In this document: piece by piece, positions 56,854 through 64,000 of the stretch
Position numbering within the stretch: the stretch's first letter is position 1
Layout of the letters: every line of letters starts with the position of its first letter
NCBI GenBank assembly: GCA_948470335.1
Contig: CAOKOL010000020.1
Location: 1 to 64,000 of the forward strand
From: an uncultured Lachnospiraceae bacterium
GTDB lineage: Bacteria > Bacillota > Clostridia > Lachnospirales > Lachnospiraceae
Length of the DNA stretch: 64,000 nucleotides
Direction of reading: 5' to 3'
Program-made: the position numbers and the translations under genes
The notes under the pieces: generated by a model
Databases searched by the model: none
The model's input: only the letters and a program-made list of their open reading frames with translations
What the model was told of the DNA's origin: nothing

Positions 56854-57423
56854 ATGATTTATCAAACATATATAAAAAGAATTTTGGATTTTTTGGCAGG
56901 AATCGTTGTTTTTGCTTTGTTATGGTGGCTTATGGCCATAGTCGCTTTTATAATTCTCTGTACGGATGGGTTTCCTGTACTTTTCAGACAGGAAAGAGTT
57001 GGACTATATGGAAGACCATTTAAGATATATAAATTCCGTACTATGGTGAAAAATGCGGAATCAATTGGGCCGAAGTCAACGCCTAAAGATGATCCCAGAA
57101 TCACGCCGATTGGACGAATCCTGCGGAAAACAAGTTTAGATGAGCTGCCACAGGTTTTTAATCTTATAAAGGGTGATATGAGTGTAGTTGGTTATCGACC
57201 AGGCGTATATGAAAACTATGAAGAAGCCGATTTCAAATCAGGGATGTTTCAGGTAAAGCCCGGCATCACAGGATATGCACAGGTAAATGGAAGAAGCAGC
57301 CTGTCACTTAAAGAGAAAAGAGGATGGGAAAGGAAGTATGTTAAGGATATTTCTTTCTTTACAGATGTGAAAATATTGTTTAAAACCGTTGCGGTTGTAC
57401 TAAAAGGAAACAATTCGTATTGA
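56854..57423 (+). CDS. Polyprenyl-phosphate sugar-1-phosphate transferase
   Basis: 189 residues. One re-entrant or membrane helix at the N-terminus (KRILDFLAGIVVFALLWWLM) is followed by the catalytic domain: FRQERVGLYGRPFKIYKFRTMV, LRKTSLDELPQVFNLIKGDMSVVGYRPGV and KPGITGYAQVNGR. This is the small PglC/WcaJ-C type enzyme that starts glycan assembly by loading a sugar phosphate on undecaprenyl phosphate. ATG 56854 has GGGGGAG upstream, and the gene follows the ligase-like gene by one base. Confidence 0.94.
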   Translation: MIYQTYIKRILDFLAGIVVFALLWWLMAIVAFIILCTDGFPVLFRQERVGLYGRPFKIYKFRTMVKNAESIGPKSTPKDDPRITPIGRILRKTSLDELPQVFNLIKGDMSVVGYRPGVYENYEEADFKSGMFQVKPGITGYAQVNGRSSLSLKEKRGWERKYVKDISFFTDVKILFKTVAVVLKGNNSY

Positions 57424-57436
57424 GGAGCCTGTGAAG

Positions 57437-58639
57437 ATGAAAAAAGTGTTTATGGTTTCATATGGAGGCGGACATGCTAATATTATGAAAATTCTTTACA
57501 AACAATTATCCATATCTCATGATTATCAAATTACTTATTTAGCATTAACAGGAGCACCGTATCAACTTCGTAATAATAAAATAGATCTTGTTACCATCAG
57601 TGAAATTGCTAAGATGCTTACGTATTACGGAGAGATTATAGAATTAGGCGAGAAATACGGAAAAGAATATCATAACCCGAATTCACATATTTCATATCTG
57701 GACACCGTATGTTATTACGGGATAGGCATTCATGACTTGATGAAAGAAAAAGATGAGATGAATGCAATCGCGGATTTTGGGATGTATAACCGAAAAGCTT
57801 TTCTTCCGGTAGGTACTATGCTAAATATTCTAAAACTGTTTGAACCTGATGTTTGTGTGGTTACTACAAGTCCCCGGATGGAAGAGGCCACAGCCATTGC
57901 ATCGAATAAACTTGGTATCCCGGTAGTTCGGATCAATGATACTCCCGTATGTGAAAAAGTAAATTATAAGTGTGATTTGTGTGTGATGAACAGCTGGGCA
58001 AAAAAGCATGCACTACAGTATTCAGGATTGAAAGAGTCAAGCATTCACATTACCGGACAGCCGGTGTTTGAAAATGATGTTCTGTTAAACAGTAATGTTT
58101 TGGAAAATATCCGAAATCAAGCTGATGTTTCTGCATATGAATTTGTTGTTACATTTTTTACGGAAAATGGATTTTATCAGCAAAAAGAATTGAAGGCTTT
58201 GTATAACATAGCAAATGAACTAAAAAGCACCTTGTTTGTAGTGAAAATACATCCAAACCAGGATGAGAGCGAGTTTTCCATACCAGACTTGAAAAATGTG
58301 ATAATTCGCCATGATCAGGCAAAATATTTTTTGGCTTTATCCAATATTATTATTAATACCTGGTCTACTACGGGAATGGAAGCAGCAATGATGAATCTTC
58401 CGGTAATTGTAGTAAATTTTGATGATCGAAATCTCCCTATTGACTACGTTGGTATGGGAATTGCAGTAGCAGCAAAAAATGAATGGGAATTAAAAAGGGC
58501 TTTACAATCCTTGATGGACAAAAACAGTGCAGTTAGTAAAGCGCTGGAATCCCGACGACAAGAATTTGAATTTGTAAAAAATGCAGCAAAAAATATCAAT
58601 GCTGTGATTGATCAAGTAATCGAACAAGTTAATATGTAA
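57437..58639 (+). CDS. GT-B-fold glycosyltransferase-like protein
   Basis: About 400 residues. KVFMVSYGGGHANIMKILYKQL is the N-terminal glycine-rich loop of a GT-B fold. HITGQPVFEND, LFVVKIHPNQDESEF and IINTWSTTGMEAAMMNLPVIVVNFDDR form the C-terminal nucleotide-binding half, similar to CDP-glycerol transferases and UDP-GlcNAc 2-epimerase-like enzymes. ATG 57437 lies 9 nt after GAGGAG; GTG 57431 is less likely. Probably transfers the next sugar or glycerol-type group in the cluster's repeat unit. Donor unknown. Confidence 0.72.
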   Translation: MKKVFMVSYGGGHANIMKILYKQLSISHDYQITYLALTGAPYQLRNNKIDLVTISEIAKMLTYYGEIIELGEKYGKEYHNPNSHISYLDTVCYYGIGIHDLMKEKDEMNAIADFGMYNRKAFLPVGTMLNILKLFEPDVCVVTTSPRMEEATAIASNKLGIPVVRINDTPVCEKVNYKCDLCVMNSWAKKHALQYSGLKESSIHITGQPVFENDVLLNSNVLENIRNQADVSAYEFVVTFFTENGFYQQKELKALYNIANELKSTLFVVKIHPNQDESEFSIPDLKNVIIRHDQAKYFLALSNIIINTWSTTGMEAAMMNLPVIVVNFDDRNLPIDYVGMGIAVAAKNEWELKRALQSLMDKNSAVSKALESRRQEFEFVKNAAKNINAVIDQVIEQVNM

Positions 58640-58647
58640 TGCTCAAA

Positions 58648-58713
58648 AAGGAGGAAAATTTATGTCTGCAATGATTCAGAAAGGAGAAAAATCTATGTCT
58701 ACAATGATTGGTT
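58648..58713 (+). repeat. 33-bp imperfect tandem duplication of a translation start region
   Basis: AAGGAGG-AAAATTT-ATG-TCTGCAATGATT (58648 on) is repeated 33 bp later as AAGGAGA-AAAATCT-ATG-TCTACAATGATT (58681 on), three differences in 29 bases. Both copies give an in-frame start for the ATP-grasp gene (58662 and 58695). Confidence 0.8.
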
Positions 58714-59663
58714 TGGTTGGAGGAGCTTCAGGCTTTGAGCTGGTCGAAGAATTGCACAAGAAGGGATACACGGCAGCTCTGGTTGCAGGTGAAAACGGAG
58801 AGTTAGGTACAGGTAATGCAGATTATGTCTTGACAACTGATTTACGGAACATTGATACGATTCGATCATTTTTCAAAGATTTTGGAGTGAGGCATCTCAT
58901 TATCGGAACCGGTCATCGCTATGCTTTTAAGCTTGCAGAAGAATTAGAAAAAGATGGAATTACACCAAATGTAAATATAAAAGCAAGCCTGATCGCAAAG
59001 GTCAAGAATGATTATAAGGATTTGGTTCAAGAAAAAGGTTTTCTTTCTCCTGCATTTTTTACGATTCTTAAAAAAACGGACATGCCTGATCTTAAGGTGA
59101 TTGAAGAAAAGATTGGTTTTCCATGTGTAGTGAAGGCATCCATTGATACCATGTATCCTCAGAAAGCGAACAATCAGGAGGAATTACAGGCCGCGATTGA
59201 AGAAGTCTTGGACAGCGGTTCACCTGTTCTGATTGAACAATTTATAAGAGGGATAGATATTACGGTACCTGTGTCTGTGGCAAATGGAAAGGCAAAAGCA
59301 TATGCAGTCTGTTACTACAGCAAAGCAGAAGAATGTGATCTGAAGGGATTCACTCAGGAAGAATTCATGAAAGAGCATTTATCTAAAGAAGATGAGGCGA
59401 AAGTTCTTGACTATTGTGAACGGCTTGCCTTGGCCAGTGAATTTGAAGGGCTTCCCCGGTTTGATGCTATGGCGCTTCCAGGAGGTGACACATATGTATT
59501 GGAAGTGAATTCTGTTGGTGTAACGGGCATTTCGGAGCATTATGAACCATATAACAATGCGGTTCTTCGTCCTTTGATGAAAAAGGGGATTAATCTGGCT
59601 GAAATCACGGTAAACACAGCGTTAGAGAAATTTGGACTAAAAATGAACCAGTTACGGGAATAG
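58662..59663 (+). CDS. ATP-grasp ligase of the glycan cluster
   Basis: 333 residues. A Rossmann-like pre-domain (GLVGGASGFELVEELHKKGYTAALVAGE) is followed by an ATP-grasp core: IGFPCVVKASIDTMYPQKAN (ATP lysine), VLIEQFIRGIDITVPV and GDTYVLEVNSVGVTGISEH (Mg-binding E..N). It is a carboxylate-amine ligase of the D-Ala-D-Ala-ligase superfamily. It may attach an amino acid to a sugar or build a small peptide-like decoration. Two starts with separate RBSs exist, 58662 and 58695, giving proteins differing by 11 residues; the family start seems to be the second. Confidence 0.78.
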   Translation: MSAMIQKGEKSMSTMIGLVGGASGFELVEELHKKGYTAALVAGENGELGTGNADYVLTTDLRNIDTIRSFFKDFGVRHLIIGTGHRYAFKLAEELEKDGITPNVNIKASLIAKVKNDYKDLVQEKGFLSPAFFTILKKTDMPDLKVIEEKIGFPCVVKASIDTMYPQKANNQEELQAAIEEVLDSGSPVLIEQFIRGIDITVPVSVANGKAKAYAVCYYSKAEECDLKGFTQEEFMKEHLSKEDEAKVLDYCERLALASEFEGLPRFDAMALPGGDTYVLEVNSVGVTGISEHYEPYNNAVLRPLMKKGINLAEITVNTALEKFGLKMNQLRE

Positions 59664-59742
59664 CAATACTGTGTGATGGAGGTTATATGGAGTTTAATGC
59701 CGGCTGGAAAGATACATGAAGAAAGTAAGGAGTTAGGTCAGA

Positions 59743-60387
59743 GTGAGTAGGGTAACAGGTGTATTGAGAAGGGTCGCAAGGAAAATATGGAAGAAAGTTA
59801 TATCACCGTGCCAAATGGCATTAATTAAAGCAACTGATAATGTGGAAAGGACGAAACAGCGAAATTATGTAAAACAGAACTATGGTATATCTGTTGGCAG
59901 ATTCACTCATGGTTATGATGTGAATGAAATTGGTGAAGGAAGCGTGATAGGTTCTTTTTGTTCTATTGCAAGTGGTGTTAAGATTGGTCAAATGAACCAT
60001 CCTATGAACTATGTTTCGATAAATCCATTTTTATATTACAAGGATCGTGGCATGATTGAGGAGGATAAGGCAATAGACATAAAGAAAGGATCGACAATTA
60101 AGGATGATGTATGGATTGGAAATAATGCTGTTATTTTGCCCGGAGTGACTGTTGGTCGTGGAGCGGTGATTGCTGCCGGAGCAGTAGTTACAAAAGATGT
60201 ACCTCCTTATGCTATTGTAGGAGGGGTGCCCGGGCATTTTATTAAGTGGCGGTTTGAAGATGATATAAGGGAAAAATTGTTGGATATTGATTGGACTGGG
60301 TGGGATATTTCACGACTTAAGAGAGCAAGACCATATTTTTATGAACCAAAGAAATTTATTAAAGCATACGAGGAAGGAATTCTTTGA
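59743..60387 (+). CDS. Hexapeptide-repeat acyltransferase (CatB/Xat-like)
   Basis: 214 residues. The left-handed beta-helix runs from [24 protein letters not shown] to [29 protein letters not shown] and [13 protein letters not shown], the classic ending of xenobiotic/sugar O- or N-acetyltransferases. The histidine in QMNHP is the likely catalytic base. It starts with GTG behind AAGGAG. It probably acetylates a sugar of this cluster, possibly an amino group of the nonulosonate precursor. A tiny 11-codon frame with its own RBS lies at 59680-59720; I consider it noise. Confidence 0.85.
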   Translation: MSRVTGVLRRVARKIWKKVISPCQMALIKATDNVERTKQRNYVKQNYGISVGRFTHGYDVNEIGEGSVIGSFCSIASGVKIGQMNHPMNYVSINPFLYYKDRGMIEEDKAIDIKKGSTIKDDVWIGNNAVILPGVTVGRGAVIAAGAVVTKDVPPYAIVGGVPGHFIKWRFEDDIREKLLDIDWTGWDISRLKRARPYFYEPKKFIKAYEEGIL

Positions 60388-60394
60388 ACATGTT

Positions 60395-61423
60395 ATGAGA
60401 GTAGCTATACTATGTGATGGCGATAGGTCAATTGGTGCGGGGCATTTTTTCAGGTGTTCTGCTGTTGCATATGAATTGCTTCAGCATTCATCATCTGTGA
60501 TATTCATTATTCCGAGTCTTGCGTTAGAAGCCCTCGTTGAACAATCTAAGTTTCCTTACAAGTTAGTTCCGGAACTATTTGATAATTCAATAGCAGCAGC
60601 GGAGCGAGTGCTCGCAGAACTTGAATCAGCAGGAGTTGATAGAATTCTTTTAGATTCTCATAGGGTTACAAAAACTCTGTTAGAAATCATCCAAGAGAAA
60701 TTTTTGACGATATATTTCGACGACTTGCTGATGTATCCATATCCGGTGAATATTTTAGTTAACTTTCATGTGGATGCGTCAATAGATGATTATCAGAACT
60801 TGTATAGGTATAGTGATACAACAATTCCAAGATTTTTAATTGGAACAGAATATTTTCCCCTTAAAAGAAGCTCATATCAGAAAGTTTGTCTATATAAAAA
60901 CAGAAAACATGTTGGATTTTTTGCTGGTGGATCAGATCCGGATCATGTAACTCTTAGAATGTTAAAATATATTTTAAAAAATAAGATATTGTTTAAATAT
61001 ACACTTCACGTTGTAGTTGGAAAAATGAATACGGATTACGAGGAAGTTAAATCTTTGTGCTTTCGTAATCATAATATTCAACTTTACTATGGATTGTCTG
61101 ATTTATCAGGGATATACAAGCAGATTGATTTGGCAATCTCTGCTGCCGGAATTACACTATATGAGTTGGCGTATTATGGTGTTCCGTCTGTTGTGTATTC
61201 TATGGTAGATAATCAGAAACATACGGCTATTGAATTTGCCAGAAGAGGACTGAGTATCAATATTGGAGATTCACGAACGGAACCGATATTTCCCAGAATG
61301 TTTGAGACGGTACAAAAAATGCTGGATAACGATATGATTCTAAAGACCATGAGTAAGAAAGGCAGTCAAATTGTAGATGGTGAAGGAGCAAAAAGAATTT
61401 CAGATATCATATTTGGAGGGTAA
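60395..61423 (+). CDS. pseG: PseG-like UDP-sugar hydrolase
   Basis: About 342 residues. MRVAILCDGDRSIGAGHFFRCSAVAYEL matches the start of PseG, with the catalytic histidine in GAGH. The C-terminal half has AISAAGITLYELAYYGVPSVVYSMVDNQKHTA, a GT-B-like UDP-binding region as in PseG and MurG. PseG removes UDP from UDP-2,4-diacetamido-2,4,6-trideoxyaltrose in pseudaminic acid synthesis. ATG 60395 begins the conserved region although its AGGAAGGAA is 16 nt away. NeuB- and NeuA-like genes follow, completing the last steps of a nonulosonic acid pathway. Confidence 0.82.
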   Translation: MRVAILCDGDRSIGAGHFFRCSAVAYELLQHSSSVIFIIPSLALEALVEQSKFPYKLVPELFDNSIAAAERVLAELESAGVDRILLDSHRVTKTLLEIIQEKFLTIYFDDLLMYPYPVNILVNFHVDASIDDYQNLYRYSDTTIPRFLIGTEYFPLKRSSYQKVCLYKNRKHVGFFAGGSDPDHVTLRMLKYILKNKILFKYTLHVVVGKMNTDYEEVKSLCFRNHNIQLYYGLSDLSGIYKQIDLAISAAGITLYELAYYGVPSVVYSMVDNQKHTAIEFARRGLSINIGDSRTEPIFPRMFETVQKMLDNDMILKTMSKKGSQIVDGEGAKRISDIIFGG

Positions 61424-61427
61424 GGAA

Positions 61428-62297
61428 ATGTACAAAAAACCTTTTATTATCGCTGAAGCAGGATGCAATCATATGGGACAGATGGAAATTGCAAAGGATT
61501 TAATATTAACTGCAGCATACTATTGCAAAGCGGATGCGATTAAATTTCAGAAACGTTGTCCAAAAGAACTTCTTACACTGGAACAATATCATACACCTCA
61601 TCCAAATCCTGCTAATTCTTATGGAGAGACTTATGGTGCGCATCGCGAATTTTTAGAGTTCGATGTTGAACAGCATGCACAACTTAAAAAATGGTGTGAA
61701 GAAGCCGGTATTATTTATTCTACTTCTGTTTGGGATTTAACAAGCGCAAAGGAAATTACTTCGTTACATCCCAAATTTATCAAGATACCATCTGCTTGTA
61801 ATACACACTTTGAGATGTTGCAGTGGTTGTGTGATAACTATGAAGGCGAAATTCAACTCTCTTTTGGTATGACTACTAAAGTAGAAGAAGAACAGGTGGT
61901 TCAACTTTTTGAAAAAAATGGACGTGCAAAAGATCTGATCCTGTACAACTGCACGTCTGGGTATCCTGTTCCGTTCAAGGATATTTGCCTTTTGGAAATA
62001 GGCAGAATGAAGGAGCAGTATGAAGAACGTGTTAAAGCAATAGGTTTCTCCGGACATCATTTGGGGATAGCTGTAGATGTTGCGGCATATACACTCGGCG
62101 CAGAATATATTGAACGGCATTACACTCTTGATCGAACATGGAAAGGAACTGACCATGCAGCATCTTTGGAGCCAGATGGGATTCGTAAACTTGCTAGAAA
62201 TCTGTATGCCGTATATGAATCACTGACATATAAGTCTGAGGATATCCTTCCGATTGAACAGGTTCAGCGTGATAAGTTGAAATATAGAAAACATTGA
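61428..62297 (+). CDS. neuB: NeuB-like nonulosonic acid synthase, lacking the SAF domain
   Basis: About 289 residues with the NeuB TIM barrel: FIIAEAGCNHMGQMEIAKDLI, DAIKFQKRCPKELLT, SVWDLTSAKEI, FIKIPSACNTHFEML, LYNCTSGYPVPFKDICLLEI and IERHYTLDRTWKGTDHAASLEPDG. It condenses phosphoenolpyruvate with an N-acyl hexosamine. Full-length NeuB has a further ~60-residue SAF domain; here the protein stops right at the linker (KLKYRKH). In the next frame another 27 open codons run to 62376, so a small frameshift may have shortened the end. GGAGGGTAAGGA precedes ATG 61428. Product: sialic, pseudaminic or legionaminic type acid, not resolved. Confidence 0.88.
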   Translation: MYKKPFIIAEAGCNHMGQMEIAKDLILTAAYYCKADAIKFQKRCPKELLTLEQYHTPHPNPANSYGETYGAHREFLEFDVEQHAQLKKWCEEAGIIYSTSVWDLTSAKEITSLHPKFIKIPSACNTHFEMLQWLCDNYEGEIQLSFGMTTKVEEEQVVQLFEKNGRAKDLILYNCTSGYPVPFKDICLLEIGRMKEQYEERVKAIGFSGHHLGIAVDVAAYTLGAEYIERHYTLDRTWKGTDHAASLEPDGIRKLARNLYAVYESLTYKSEDILPIEQVQRDKLKYRKH

Positions 62298-62402
62298 TTT
62301 TGGCGAAGATGATATTACTCGTTTTGAAGATTTATTGGACGAATATAAAAATGATAATCGACAGTTTTTAAAGTAGTCTATAAAGATTTCGTGGAGGATC
62401 AT

Positions 62403-63599
62403 ATGAACGTAGCGTTTATTCCTGTCAGAGGGGGGAGTAAATCAATCCCTTTGAAAAATATAAAACCGATAAGTGGGAAACCGCTTGTATATTGGACGAT
62501 AAGGGCTGCTTGTTCCTGCAAATACATTGATAAAGTATATGTTGCTACAGACAGTAACAGCATTCGTGAGACTGTAGAAAATTGTAAAGCTGGCATTGAA
62601 CGAGGATTATCTGTGAAGGTGGAAGTGATAGGAAGATCGGTGGAATCCGCATCTGATACAGCCACCACAGAGTATGCTATGCTTGAATTTGCCCACCATT
62701 ATAGCTTTGATAATATTGTATTGATTCAGGCTACTTCGCCTTTACTGCAAGTTGAAGATTTAAATCGAGGGTTTGAAAAATTTCAGATGGAAGGTACGGA
62801 TAGTGTTCTTTCAGTAGTTCATCAAAAGCGTTTCCATTGGGAGAATGACGAGTCGGGATATGTTCATCCGACAAACTATGATGTATTTAGCCGGCCTCGA
62901 CGTCAGGATTTTAATGGACATCTTGTAGAGAATGGTGCTTTTTATATTACTTCAAAAGAGAAGCTTTTGAGCTCAAAAAGTCGTATTTCCGGTAATATTA
63001 AGGCTGTTGAGATGAGCGAAGATACGTTTTTCGAGATTGACGAACCTAGTGATTGGGTAATTGTTGAAACTCTTATGAAGAAGAATGGAATAACAGCATC
63101 TGCAGGTATTCCAGAAATTAAGATATTTCTTACAGACTGTGATGGGTGCTTGACTGATGGAGGAATGTACTATTCGGAGTTTGGTGATGAACTTAAGAAA
63201 TTTAACACAAGAGACGGAATGGGATTTGCAATATTAAAAAAGCGGGGCATCATCACTGGAATCGTTACGAGCGAAGAAGTAGATTTAAATCGTCGTAGGG
63301 CGAAAAAACTGGATCTTGACATTTTGGAAACTGGATGCAAGGATAAATTGGCGGTTGTTAAAAAAATATGTGAAGATAGAGGAATTTCATTAAATAACGT
63401 TTGTTATATTGGTGATGATATTAACGATATTGATATTATGAAATCTGTTGGATATGGATGTTGTCCAAAAGATGCAATACCAGAAGTAAAATTAGTAGCA
63501 GATTATATTACAATGGCTAATGGAGGCGAAGGCGTAATAAGAGAAATTGTAGATCAGATATCAATGCCAGTTTGTTCCGAGATCATATCGGTAAGGTAG
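62403..63599 (+). CDS. neuA: CMP-nonulosonate synthetase fused to a KdsC-like HAD phosphatase
   Basis: About 398 residues. Residues 1-225 are a cytidylyltransferase: FIPVRGGSKSIPLKNIKPISGKPL is the CTP-binding P-loop, with VLIQATSPLL and RPRRQDFNGHLVENGAFYI. Residues about 235-398 are an HAD phosphatase of the KdsC type: FLTDCDGCLTDGGMYYS (nucleophile D), FNTRDGMGFAILK, GIVTSEE and CYIGDDINDIDIMK. The order matches animal CMAS and some bacterial NeuA proteins. The phosphatase could remove the 9-phosphate left by the synthase reaction, so the enzyme would cover the last two steps. GTGGAGG precedes ATG 62403. Confidence 0.92.
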   Translation: MNVAFIPVRGGSKSIPLKNIKPISGKPLVYWTIRAACSCKYIDKVYVATDSNSIRETVENCKAGIERGLSVKVEVIGRSVESASDTATTEYAMLEFAHHYSFDNIVLIQATSPLLQVEDLNRGFEKFQMEGTDSVLSVVHQKRFHWENDESGYVHPTNYDVFSRPRRQDFNGHLVENGAFYITSKEKLLSSKSRISGNIKAVEMSEDTFFEIDEPSDWVIVETLMKKNGITASAGIPEIKIFLTDCDGCLTDGGMYYSEFGDELKKFNTRDGMGFAILKKRGIITGIVTSEEVDLNRRRAKKLDLDILETGCKDKLAVVKKICEDRGISLNNVCYIGDDINDIDIMKSVGYGCCPKDAIPEVKLVADYITMANGGEGVIREIVDQISMPVCSEIISVR

Positions 63600-63660
63600 T
63601 CTGCAAAAGTGAAAAGTCTGCTTAGAAACGACTATACAGAGATGTGATGCGAAAACGTAA

Positions 63661-63777
63661 AAGATAGGGTTATTACCTGATGGTTTTCAAACTTATGCGG
63701 GCAGGCAAATCGATATGAACACGCCGCAGGACTATTATCCATATACATACCTTTTAAAAATGGAGAAAGATATATAA
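63661..63777 (+). other. 38-codon open stretch without start, possible gene remnant
   Basis: From 63661 a frame encodes KIGLLPDGFQTYAGRQIDMN and, further on, DYYPYTYLLKMEKDI before TAA (63775-63777). It has protein-like composition but no start codon, and is preceded by a stop. It may be the tail of a glycan gene lost when the cluster's edge was rearranged. No family recognised. Confidence 0.35.
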
Positions 63778-63784
63778 GCATTAG

Positions 63785-63848
63785 AAAATCCGGCAAAATG
63801 CGCAAATACATACCAAAAGGTATGCTTTGCGCATTTTGCCGGATTTTT
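63785..63848. terminator. Very strong terminator at the right edge of the glycan cluster
   Basis: A 22-bp perfect stem (63785-63806 with 63826-63847) with an inner ATACC/GGTAT hairpin, A-run on the left and TTTTT on the right. It can act in both directions and separates the acquired cluster from the minus-strand gene. Confidence 0.9.
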
Positions 63849-63858
63849 AACGTCGTTC

Positions 63859-64000
63859 TCAGCTTGTCTTTTCTGTTGCTTCCTTCTCCAGATTCTTCTT
63901 CGCCGTAGCCAGCATCAGCTTAATCCTGTTCAATTGATTCACTTCGCTGGCGCCGGGATCATAATCCACGGCGATAATATTGGACTGCGGATTTGTCCGG
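63859..64000 (-). CDS. C-terminal end of a truncated gene
   Basis: The window edge cuts this gene. The last 46 residues read TNPQSNIIAVDYDPGASEVNQLNRIKLML and end ATAKKNLEKEATEKTS. Base composition returns to that of the left part of the window. The sequence reminds me of the C-terminus of large acyl-CoA dehydratase activase/subunit proteins, but I cannot confirm that. Reading frame and stop (TGA at 63859-63861) are clear. Confidence 0.55.
   Translation of the reverse strand, partial: RTNPQSNIIAVDYDPGASEVNQLNRIKLMLATAKKNLEKEATEKTS

Overview
The window looks like a chromosomal piece of a Gram-positive anaerobe of the Clostridia, most likely Lachnospiraceae. The evidence is the gene set and order: rplS, signal peptidase I, rbgA, a second signal peptidase I, rnhB, yraN, pgeF; comEA and comEC near holA; a DUF134 regulator with a NifX-like protein; a Cys/Gly-rich small protein; strong AGGAGG ribosome binding sites; and TTGACA-17-TATAAT promoters. 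Most of it has balanced base composition. From about 51.2 kb rightwards, and above all 53-63.6 kb, the DNA is clearly A+T-richer and looks acquired.

Layout. 0-12.5 kb: a one-directional cell-surface glycan cluster. It holds two DegT-type aminotransferases, a GtrB/ArnC-type GT2, a GT-C-like membrane protein, an ATP-grasp enzyme, an ArnE/ArnF-like pair, GtrA, a second membrane protein, a sugar-nucleotide SDR, an RmlC-type epimerase, UDP-galactopyranose mutase and a radical SAM protein. 12.5-14.2 kb: a PH-domain protein, then a lipoprotein-anchored barnase whose reading frame breaks exactly on an A_AAA_AAC heptamer, and its barstar. 14.3-16.9 kb: a copper ATPase under a CsoR-type operator, with a CopZ-like domain fused at its C-terminus behind an internal Shine-Dalgarno. 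17-18.3 kb: small unknown proteins. 18.5-24.5 kb: a VanXY-like D,D-peptidase, then a TetR-controlled quaternary-amine module (MttB-family methyltransferase, MFS and BCCT carriers) with four matching operators. 24.7-33.2 kb: an acyltransferase/DUF6320 pair, the NifX/DUF134 pair, a polar amino-acid ABC importer and a large membrane protein.

33.3-40.1 kb: the rplS-to-pgeF housekeeping cluster and a divergent prs. 40.3-50.5 kb: a DMT transporter, comEA, a two-component system, a GerMN lipoprotein, comEC, a Mef-like MFS pump behind a leader-peptide attenuator, and holA. 50.5-53 kb: hicAB, mobile-element debris with inverted repeats, and a triple zinc-ribbon protein. 53-63.6 kb: an A+T-rich polysaccharide and nonulosonic-acid cluster (aldolase, MurJ-like flippase, O-antigen-ligase-like protein, sugar transferase, glycosyltransferase, ATP-grasp, acyltransferase, PseG-like, NeuB-like, NeuA-KdsC fusion). 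A strong terminator and a truncated minus-strand gene close the window.

Most notable: (1) the barnase frame break, which a -1 ribosomal shift would repair residue for residue; (2) a 5'-UTR element found four times, each directly before the start of an unrelated gene, with a compensatory base change in its closing stem; (3) the internal start inside copA; (4) the leader peptide and hairpins before the Mef-like gene; (5) the TetR/MttB/BCCT module with phased operators but no corrinoid protein.
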